Of a stretch of 6,481 nucleotides of DNA, positions 1 through 5,864 are shown one piece after another. Source of the stretch: Pedobacter schmidteae. Lineage in GTDB: Bacteria > Bacteroidota > Bacteroidia > Sphingobacteriales > Sphingobacteriaceae. Each line of letters begins with the position of its first letter. Within the stretch, counting starts at the first letter, position 1. The stretch is from the NCBI GenBank assembly GCA_945906015.1, contig CAMDQV010000116.1:1-6481 (forward strand), given 5' to 3'. A program made the translations under genes and the position numbers. The notes under the pieces are model-generated. The model saw nothing but the letters and a program-made list of their open reading frames with translations, had not been told where the DNA came from and did no database searches.

Positions 1-943
1 CATAGTTCAACTCTTCTTTACCCGCAGTAAAATCTTTCACTCCAAACGGATTTGCTGCAAACAACCCATATCCACGAGCATGCCAATACGTAGGATAGCT
101 TAGGTTTTTAGGGTGGTCGCAAATGACTAGTGAAATTTTTTCATTGCCAATATTCCCGTAAAGATCCATCCATTTTGCACGCTTGCCCCAGATGGCCTCT
201 CCGGTAATTCCTTCACTGCTTCTGTAATTTCCGGTTACACCATCATTTGACATTTTTTTCACTGTAGTTGGATGGCCCTGAGCATCAGTAAGGATTACAT
301 CCTCTTTAGAAGGTAATTCAAGTTGGCGGGCAACACGAATTCCGAAACTCCCCTCCTTGGTATCTTTCATTGTTACAGCTTTGCCACTTGAAGTTAAGGT
401 AGTGATGCGGTCAATAATTCGAGTGGATCCTTTAGCGATAAAATGAAATTCGGTTCGTTCTGCAATAAGACGTTTGCCATCCGGACCAATCCATTCTGCA
501 TTAGTAATCATTGAACCTTCTCCAATTCCACCAGATAGCTTTTCAATACTGATGTGTTTTATTTGTCCGCCATTCACATTTCTTTTTCCTTCTGAACCAT
601 TACCCCAAAAGTCAAGGCCATTTACGTTTCCATAGTTTAACCAGTTACCTACCTGATGAATATGATCACGACGTTCGCCTTCACGAGGAGTTATAGGAAA
701 CCCACGCGTAATAGGAGTTCCTAAAGCGGTAAGCAAAGGGTAAAGTATTGGCTTGTAAACAGTATCTGGCCACCAATAAGAGGTAAAGAACTTTCCGTCA
801 ATCAAAACATCAACCTTCTTATCGGCTTCATGTTTAACAAATTTGATTGTTGAATTTTGACTTTTCGTAACTTGCTTTTGAGCCATAGAATCACCGCTTG
901 TTGCAAGCATAATAGTTAATGCCAGTATCGAAGTTAATTTCAT
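1..943 (-). CDS. Secreted DUF6807 ('PmoA family') protein, C-terminus cut off by window edge
   Basis: The reading frame is open from the ATG at 943 to the left edge (314 codons plus one base), so the C-terminus is missing. From memory of family lengths, only a few tens of residues are likely lost. Residues 1-21 form a Sec signal peptide with a hydrophobic stretch (SILALTIMLA) and a probable cleavage after SMA, before QKQ. The mature part shows the pattern of the family often labelled 'methane oxygenase PmoA' (DUF6807): RRDHIHQ at 91-97, NVNGLDFWG at 106-114, and PTYWHARGYGLFAANPFG at 284-301. The PmoA label is misleading, because nothing here resembles the membrane methane monooxygenase subunit. 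These proteins occur in Bacteroidota, Planctomycetota and Verrucomicrobiota next to sugar-processing genes; their biochemical role is not known to me. It follows the oxidoreductase gene by 49 nt and is probably the fourth gene of the operon. Family call is confident, function is not. Confidence 0.85.
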   Translation of the reverse strand, partial: MKLTSILALTIMLATSGDSMAQKQVTKSQNSTIKFVKHEADKKVDVLIDGKFFTSYWWPDTVYKPILYPLLTALGTPITRGFPITPREGERRDHIHQVGNWLNYGNVNGLDFWGNGSEGKRNVNGGQIKHISIEKLSGGIGEGSMITNAEWIGPDGKRLIAERTEFHFIAKGSTRIIDRITTLTSSGKAVTMKDTKEGSFGIRVARQLELPSKEDVILTDAQGHPTTVKKMSNDGVTGNYRSSEGITGEAIWGKRAKWMDLYGNIGNEKISLVICDHPKNLSYPTYWHARGYGLFAANPFGVKDFTAGKEELNY

Positions 944-992
944 CTTTTAATTTTTTAAATCAGGTTATTATTCTTTAGAAATTAATAATGAA

Positions 993-2357
993 TTAGACTT
1001 CTGCTGGAATCACATACGGACTGCGATATCTGCGGCTTAGCATAGTATCAGCCTCCGGATCATTTGCAAATTTTTCATAATCACCCATAAACTTCAATTC
1101 GCGACCCAAACGATACGAGATATTAGCCAAAAATGGTACTGCAGATGAATAATGCCCTTCGTTGATATCGCAATGAAGCGTTTCATCTTTCCCTGATTTA
1201 ATCGCATCAACAAAATTTACAAAATGCTCTGTATTGTTTGAGCCCGTAAGCGAAGCTGCCTCGGCACTGCCTATTACTTTTGATCCTGCAAAAGGCACTT
1301 TTTCCTGTTTGCGGTAAGCTTTCCAGGTATCCCCGTCAATCTCAAGATAGCCATCGCTGCCATAAAAGATGTTGCCAATCTTAATTCCAAGGCCTGATTC
1401 AGTATTGGAATACCTACCCCTGGTTTCAAACTCAAGGATTTTACCATCGTTATATTTTGCAATGGTAATTTGGGTATTTGGAGTTTCCTGCTCACATTGA
1501 GTCCTATCAATACCATATATACCCCCAGAAGAGAAAACAGATACCGGATGTTCATTTTTATTCAGTCCCCAACGAGCTATATCAAATTGGTGAGGGCCTT
1601 GATTTCCAGTATCACCATTGCCGGTATCCCAGAACCAGTGCCAATTGTAATGACCACGTTTTTCGTTGTAGGCACGATGCGGAGCCGGGCCTAACCAACG
1701 GTCATAATGAAGGGTACTTGGGGGGGTGCTATCTTTAGCAATGCCAAACGAATCGCGCGGTTTGATACACAGGCCACGCGCCATATGAACGTCGCCAATA
1801 CCGCCATCATGAAGAAATTTCATTGCCTCCATTACATTTGGTATAGAACGGTTCTGAAATCCAACCTGAATACGCTTATTATATTTGCGGGAAGCTTCAA
1901 TCATCTTTCTACCCTCCCAAATATTATGGGAAGCTGGTTTTTCAACATAAACATGCTTACCTGCCTGACAAGCCCAGATGGTTCCAAGTGCATGCCAATG
2001 GTTTGGTGTAGCAAATGATACCACATCAATTTCCTTATCATCCAGAACTTTACGCATATCCCATTCTGTTAATGGCTTGATACCGGTTTTTTCAAATACT
2101 GTTTTGGAGCGTGGTTCAAAAAATTGCTCATCTGTATCGCAAAGAGTTTTTAAGCGAACATTGTGGCTGGTTTTCAAATCACACCAAGCATTGATATGGG
2201 ATATACCGCGGCTACGAATACCAATTATCGCCACATTGATCCGTTCATTAGCACCCATGATTGATCCATAAGATTTGGCACTGAAACCCATGCCGCCTAT
2301 TGCCATTCCGGCACTTCCTATCAGGCTTTTTTTAATAAAATCTCTTCTTTGAGTCAT
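993..2357 (-). CDS. Tat-exported Gfo/Idh/MocA family oxidoreductase
   Basis: This 454-residue protein is a predicted NAD(P)-dependent dehydrogenase or oxidoreductase acting on a sugar or sugar derivative. The N-terminus has a twin-arginine motif (RRDFIKK, residues 4-10) and a small-residue hydrophobic stretch, so it is probably exported folded with its cofactor, as known for Zymomonas glucose-fructose oxidoreductase. The Rossmann domain starts near residue 40 with INVAIIG and a dinucleotide loop GIRSRG (46-51). ATPNHWHA follows at 116-123, then the family EKP motif at 139-141, whose Lys140 is the usual active-site lysine. The second domain contains GNQGPHQFDIARWGL (251-265), with His256 and Asp259 as likely substrate-side residues, and the C-terminal tail RRYRSPYVIP is typical of the Bacteroidota/Planctomycetota subgroup. 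The ATG at 2357 is preceded by an A/T-rich stretch without a Shine-Dalgarno sequence. It lies 33 nt after the isomerase gene. Substrate cannot be read from sequence. Confidence 0.93.
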   Translation of the reverse strand: MTQRRDFIKKSLIGSAGMAIGGMGFSAKSYGSIMGANERINVAIIGIRSRGISHINAWCDLKTSHNVRLKTLCDTDEQFFEPRSKTVFEKTGIKPLTEWDMRKVLDDKEIDVVSFATPNHWHALGTIWACQAGKHVYVEKPASHNIWEGRKMIEASRKYNKRIQVGFQNRSIPNVMEAMKFLHDGGIGDVHMARGLCIKPRDSFGIAKDSTPPSTLHYDRWLGPAPHRAYNEKRGHYNWHWFWDTGNGDTGNQGPHQFDIARWGLNKNEHPVSVFSSGGIYGIDRTQCEQETPNTQITIAKYNDGKILEFETRGRYSNTESGLGIKIGNIFYGSDGYLEIDGDTWKAYRKQEKVPFAGSKVIGSAEAASLTGSNNTEHFVNFVDAIKSGKDETLHCDINEGHYSSAVPFLANISYRLGRELKFMGDYEKFANDPEADTMLSRRYRSPYVIPAEV

Positions 2358-2390
2358 TTTATAGCATTTTAGATTGTTGAAATATGTTGA

Positions 2391-3311
2391 TTATATGATT
2401 AACTTATTAAAAATTGCTAGTTGTTCTTTCATGGCAGCAATCTTATCCGTTGGCGTTGAACTGGCTTCAAGAAGTATCCACCCATTAAATTCTATCCCTT
2501 TTAAGAGCTTAAAGAGTTGCTGATATGAATAATCATTGAGATTCAGATCACGGACATGCACGGTGTCACCAATCCACTGTTTTATCATATTGAAGTTACC
2601 TTCAAGACCCGGAGGATTCAGATCAACTGGGTTACTGTTCCAGCAGATCTTAACATTTGGCTCCATTACCTGATCAAAAATTGCTTTCATATTGGGCAAT
2701 TCCTGAGTCTGGGGGCCATGTGCTTCAACCCTTATTAAAAGGCCATAATCGTTAGCAAATTTACCTACCTCATTGAGTGAAGCAGCAATCTGCGCAATAG
2801 TCTTTTCTCTTGAAACTTCTGGAGGGAGATTATTAGGTTTCACTTTAATTCCGGTAGCACCAATATCTTTACAAAGCTTGATGTATTTTTTAGTCTGTTC
2901 AATGTTTTCACGTAATATAGCCTGATCGGAATTATGGTATTCAAAGTTTGATCCATATCCTACACAAGTGACCGAGCTGTCGGCAAATCTCTTTTTCACA
3001 TCAGTTCGTTGTGCAGCACTCAGGGTAGTCTCAACCTGATGTGCATGCTGAGTACGAAGCTCAACTGCTTTAAAGCCAGTTTTCTCACAGTTAGAAATCA
3101 GCGTGGGTAAATCCCAGTCTTTACCCCATTGATAGGTAACCAAACCAAATTTCAATTCCGTTTTCGTCTTGTTTAAGGCGTCATTAAAATTGATTGGATG
3201 ATTAGCACCTACGATTGCAGCAAAGGTTTCAGGACTAAAGCCCATACCACCAAGCGCTATACCAGCACTTCCTATTATGGTTTTCTTAAGAAAATCTCTT
3301 CTTCTTGTCAT
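2391..3311 (-). CDS. Tat-exported sugar phosphate isomerase/epimerase family TIM-barrel protein
   Basis: This 306-residue protein belongs to the xylose isomerase-like TIM-barrel family (AP_endonuc_2 fold), whose members are metal-dependent isomerases, epimerases, dehydratases or lyases of sugars and polyols. A Tat leader (RRRDFLKK from residue 3) opens the protein; the barrel begins near residue 53 with LKFGLVTYQWG. Barrel-strand motifs in order are FKAVELRTQHAH (80-91), ATGIKVKP (152-159), IRVEAHGP (193-200), KICWNSNPVD (221-230), VHVRDL (251-256) and WILLEASS (278-285). By family pattern the metal ligands should be Glu196, a residue in the CWNSNPVD motif, His252 and Glu282; the second position is Asn225 where Asp is common. 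The family name does not prove a phosphorylated substrate, and export from the cytoplasm argues against one. It probably works with the downstream oxidoreductase. The first 41 residues closely match that oxidoreductase's leader. Confidence 0.9.
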   Translation of the reverse strand: MTRRRDFLKKTIIGSAGIALGGMGFSPETFAAIVGANHPINFNDALNKTKTELKFGLVTYQWGKDWDLPTLISNCEKTGFKAVELRTQHAHQVETTLSAAQRTDVKKRFADSSVTCVGYGSNFEYHNSDQAILRENIEQTKKYIKLCKDIGATGIKVKPNNLPPEVSREKTIAQIAASLNEVGKFANDYGLLIRVEAHGPQTQELPNMKAIFDQVMEPNVKICWNSNPVDLNPPGLEGNFNMIKQWIGDTVHVRDLNLNDYSYQQLFKLLKGIEFNGWILLEASSTPTDKIAAMKEQLAIFNKLII

Positions 3312-3398
3312 TTTAAAGGTTTTTAAGCATTGATATCACAGATAAAATACACATTCACTTTCGTATTTATAATGTCTATATCAAGCGGATTATATAAA

Positions 3399-5474
3399 CT
3401 AATCAAAAATGGTCTCACCCTGCTTTCCGGAGATGGTTCGTAATTTGGCGAACTCCGCCTTGTATTCAATTAAACCGCTGTCGCTTATTTTTACCCCAGA
3501 CATTGTTACTGGGTTAATCATCCTAATATTTTTCCCGCTAAGCCCTGCGGCCAGTGAGACATCCCCCCAGTTCAGAAATCCAGGAAGGTGGATTGCCATA
3601 CTGAAAAAATCAAGGGATCCACCACTTTCAAACTGGTAGCTTAGTGGTGCATCCCGCAAAATGATATCATCAACATTCCCTCCCGTGGCGACAAAGAATA
3701 GAGCCGCGAGTCCGGCTTCCTTATTCCCATCTATACTCAACTTTTGAGCCTTATAATTTGATTTAAGAAAATCACTTACAACATTCAGCTCATTTACCCA
3801 CTCACCCAAAATGGAATTACCAAGCCATAATTCAGAACGCGACAAGGTGTGCAGAACCATGCTCTTATTATTTGTAATTTCCATAGCAGAAATGCTTTCG
3901 CCTGTACCAGATAGCTCGGCAATCACTATTCCCTGACCTTTACTTTTTAATTCACTTATCAATTCGGCAGAGATTCCTCTTTTTCCTGAGGTATTGCTGA
4001 TGATTTTATACCCTAGTTTCGGGTCATCAGGTGCCAAGTGTAAGATTGGAATCAGTTTACTATCTGAAGTTTCTAATGCAAATCGATCCCAGCCACCAAG
4101 CCTTTCAAACTGGTGTAATTTTTTAAGTTGGGACTGCTCATTTATCCTCAAAATAGCACGAAGTGACTTTTGTTTTTCAAGAGCATTCAAACTCATTGTA
4201 TTGAGAAAGATAGTTCTCAATTCTTTTCCACGCTTCTCACAAAACTCTCCGGTTGTTTGTACTCCCCGATCACGCTTGCCAATTGGGTAAACGAGTAACT
4301 TATCTTCAGGCAAAAGCACAAATGCTGATTCTTTTTTAGGCATCCCCGTTCCAATTCCCTTCAGGTGAAGATCAAACCACCCCAGCATCGCTTCCCGGTT
4401 CTCTGGCCAATAACCATGAGTTTTATCAAATACCTGATAAGTGATGTTCTTCTCTACTCCTAACATTTTAAAAACCGGAAGTGCATTGCGAACCGTGCGC
4501 TGCATTTCAAATGGTAAAAAAGCAGGTGCTGAATCCTGTTTGTGATTGCACATCATGATTGCCCGGGGCGCAATAAGCGCTATAATTCCAGCTTCTTCAG
4601 TAAAAGTCAATCCATCAGGCAATAATTCACAGATACAGTTGGATCGCATCACATACGATTCAAACGTACCGACACTGACTACCGGAACAGCTGCTTTAAC
4701 CCGGTCATCCATTGCAGCGAGCCACATCGTTTGGTTCCCGCCACCACTTGCTCCTGTTGCACCGATATTTTTAGGGTCGACATAAGACAATGAACTTAGT
4801 AAATCAACTCCTCTAATGTTATCCGAAATTTGAAAACCCACCAGAGATTCACCAACATTTAAAAGTGAGGCCCCAAGACTGGATCCATGGTAGTCAAATG
4901 CGCCATGGACCGTTGTTCTTTCACCAGAACCCCATGGATCAATACTCAGGCATACATAGCCATCTAGCGCCAGGCTATGGCCTAATTGCTGCGGTCCATC
5001 CGGATCAAATTTGGCTTTCCTCCAATGACCGGGCATTGTAATCACTGCCGGGAAGGGTCCTTTGCCATCAGGTATGTATAAATTAGCTGTTGCATAAACT
5101 CCGGGTCGGGTTTGAAATGCAATATTCTTAATCTGGTACCCTTTCATCTGTATTGAACCAGTTTCCTTTATGTCTAAAGGGAGCTTATGATTTACAATGA
5201 GTCCCGTTTTCTGAATGATTGTTTTCCTTAGATTTGTCCGATATTTAACCCAATCCTCTTGATTATCGGGTAACTGGTGTGTTCCAAACTTAATAATAGC
5301 CTCATTCCTCAATTTACTTTCAAGGAAATCAGCATGGTTTTTGGCAAAAACATCAGGCAAGCTATCTGAATTTGAAATATGACTTTGAATATATTCCGCC
5401 CGCACTGCACTCTCTGCTAAAAAGCAGATATGCATAAGTAAAAAAAGGATGCAAAATGTTTTAAGTCTATTCAT
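3399..5474 (-). CDS. Secreted two-domain alpha/beta hydrolase, acetyl-xylan-esterase-like
   Basis: This 691-residue predicted serine esterase probably removes acyl groups from carbohydrate in the periplasm. I chose the ATG at 5474 because it gives a standard Sec signal peptide (MNRLK, then FCILFLLMHICFLA, with cleavage near AESA or AVRA). A TTG at 5513 in the same frame would add 13 residues before it. The first hydrolase domain (about 115-375) has FPAVITMPGHW, DPWGSGER (179-186), the nucleophile elbow GASGGG with Ser243, a likely acid Asp314 in NHKQDS, and His353 in THGYWPENRE. The stretch VVSVGTFESYVMRSNCICEL is characteristic of this esterase-like group. The second half (about 472-662) looks like a degenerate repeat of the same fold without a serine. 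It is the first gene of the probable operon, 87 nt before the isomerase gene. The fold and nucleophile are clear; the acetyl-xylan substrate is only a family-based guess, and other acyl glycans or glycosides are possible. Confidence 0.88.
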   Translation of the reverse strand: MNRLKTFCILFLLMHICFLAESAVRAEYIQSHISNSDSLPDVFAKNHADFLESKLRNEAIIKFGTHQLPDNQEDWVKYRTNLRKTIIQKTGLIVNHKLPLDIKETGSIQMKGYQIKNIAFQTRPGVYATANLYIPDGKGPFPAVITMPGHWRKAKFDPDGPQQLGHSLALDGYVCLSIDPWGSGERTTVHGAFDYHGSSLGASLLNVGESLVGFQISDNIRGVDLLSSLSYVDPKNIGATGASGGGNQTMWLAAMDDRVKAAVPVVSVGTFESYVMRSNCICELLPDGLTFTEEAGIIALIAPRAIMMCNHKQDSAPAFLPFEMQRTVRNALPVFKMLGVEKNITYQVFDKTHGYWPENREAMLGWFDLHLKGIGTGMPKKESAFVLLPEDKLLVYPIGKRDRGVQTTGEFCEKRGKELRTIFLNTMSLNALEKQKSLRAILRINEQSQLKKLHQFERLGGWDRFALETSDSKLIPILHLAPDDPKLGYKIISNTSGKRGISAELISELKSKGQGIVIAELSGTGESISAMEITNNKSMVLHTLSRSELWLGNSILGEWVNELNVVSDFLKSNYKAQKLSIDGNKEAGLAALFFVATGGNVDDIILRDAPLSYQFESGGSLDFFSMAIHLPGFLNWGDVSLAAGLSGKNIRMINPVTMSGVKISDSGLIEYKAEFAKLRTISGKQGETIFD

Positions 5475-5510
5475 TGAAGGCTGGTATTTAAAGTGTTTAA
5501 TATAAAAATG

Positions 5511-5519
5511 CAAATCATA
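5511..5519 (-). promoter_or_regulatory. Candidate Bacteroidota -7 element for the esterase operon
   Basis: On the minus strand this reads TATGATTTG, close to the Bacteroidota -7 consensus TAnnTTTG but with a three-base instead of two-base spacer. Transcription would start about 5-8 nt downstream, giving a leader of roughly 30 nt before the ATG at 5474. No clear -33 TTG is visible at the right distance, so the call is weak. If real, the TTG at 5513 lies inside the promoter and cannot be the start codon. Confidence 0.25.
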
Positions 5520-5579
5520 CTAAATACCACTAACTGTCCTTCATAAAACTGATCTAGAATAACGGCCTTAGCATATTTC

Positions 5580-5613
5580 GTTATTTAAAAATAGTAGTTT
5601 TTATTTAAATAAC
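5580..5613. repeat. Inverted repeat, 10-bp perfect arms, candidate operator
   Basis: Arm GTTATTTAAA (5580-5589) is matched exactly by its reverse complement TTTAAATAAC (5604-5613) across a 14-nt spacer. Part of the spacer can form a competing stem (TAAAAA at 5586-5591 with TTTTTA at 5598-5603). It lies about 105 nt upstream of the esterase start and about 250 nt upstream of purD. There is no GC-rich stem, so it does not look like an intrinsic terminator. A regulator binding site is possible, but AT-rich sequence produces such repeats by chance more often than average sequence. Confidence 0.45.
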
Positions 5614-5769
5614 TTGCATATAATTTATAATGGTATATTCCTTATAACATCCATAATTTATTGATTAAACCTACCCTGATATAATTTTAATATCCATAAT
5701 GCCTTGTTCATGTAGTATATACCAAATTTTTACAAGCTATTCTCAAAGGCATATAAAACAAAAAAAATC

Positions 5770-5797
5770 TTGCATAACAAATAGATTTTATTCTTTG
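5770..5797 (+). promoter_or_regulatory. Candidate Bacteroidota promoter for purD
   Basis: A TTG at 5770-5772 is followed after 16 nt by TATTCTTTG (5789-5797), resembling the Bacteroidota -33 TTTG and -7 TAnnTTTG boxes with one extra base in the -7 spacer. The predicted transcription start is near 5802, about 60 nt upstream of the purD ATG. The spacing is plausible but the -7 match is imperfect. Confidence 0.35.
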
Positions 5798-5814
5798 TCA
5801 AAAGGCATCCCTCA

Positions 5815-5829
5815 GAAATTGACAATTTC
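5815..5829. promoter_or_regulatory. 15-bp palindrome upstream of purD, candidate operator
   Basis: GAAATTG (5815-5821) and its exact reverse complement CAATTTC (5823-5829) flank a single central A. The site lies 35 nt upstream of the purD ATG and just downstream of the candidate promoter, a position where a bound repressor would block transcription. The one-base centre is too tight for a fully paired RNA hairpin, which favours a DNA-binding site. It does not match the E. coli PurR operator. The palindrome is seen directly; the role is inferred. Confidence 0.4.
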
Positions 5830-5864
5830 CTTGCTCATTTGCTAATTCAGCATATCTTTACAAA

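Larger units (their letters stand above)
5475..5864. other. Divergent intergenic region between the esterase operon and purD
   Basis: This AT-rich, roughly 390-nt region contains no convincing gene on either strand and no tRNA-like structure. It must hold the promoters for both the leftward operon and rightward purD. It includes two inverted repeats and two weak promoter-like matches (listed separately) and an A-rich run near 5757-5768. Its length is more than two simple promoters need, which leaves room for regulator binding or long 5' leaders. Confidence 0.75.

Noticed and set aside
1..943. Naming the left-edge gene as a methane monooxygenase subunit.
   Set aside because: The protein is soluble with a signal peptide and has no series of membrane segments; the 'PmoA family' label is a database name for DUF6807.
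1470..2271. Several plus-strand open frames of 74-103 codons opposite the oxidoreductase gene.
   Set aside because: They overlap each other and a well-supported conserved gene, and their products show no recognisable family, so they are antisense shadows.
3330..3384. Inverted repeat TTGATAT (3330-3336) and ATATCAA (3378-3384) in the gap between the esterase and isomerase genes.
   Set aside because: The arms are only 7 bp, AT-rich and 41 nt apart with no T-run, so it is neither a convincing terminator nor an attenuator and is likely chance.
3409..4785. Plus-strand open frames opposite the esterase gene at 3409-3639, 3994-4290 and 4546-4785.
   Set aside because: The minus-strand esterase frame is intact with conserved motifs throughout; the plus-strand products have no family features.
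5649..5700. Direct repeat ATCCATAAT at 5649-5657 and 5692-5700.
   Set aside because: Nine bases in very AT-rich DNA with only two copies is not strong evidence for a binding-site array.
5699..5808. ATGCCTT at 5699-5705 pairing with AAGGCAT at 5746-5752, with another AAGGCAT near 5802-5808.
   Set aside because: The arms are short and widely spaced and compete with other weak pairings; no riboswitch-like architecture could be built around them.
5475..5864. Possible small gene, tRNA, CRISPR or mobile-element end in the divergent region.
   Set aside because: No open frame with a convincing product, no cloverleaf, no regularly spaced repeats and no transposon-like terminal repeats were seen.
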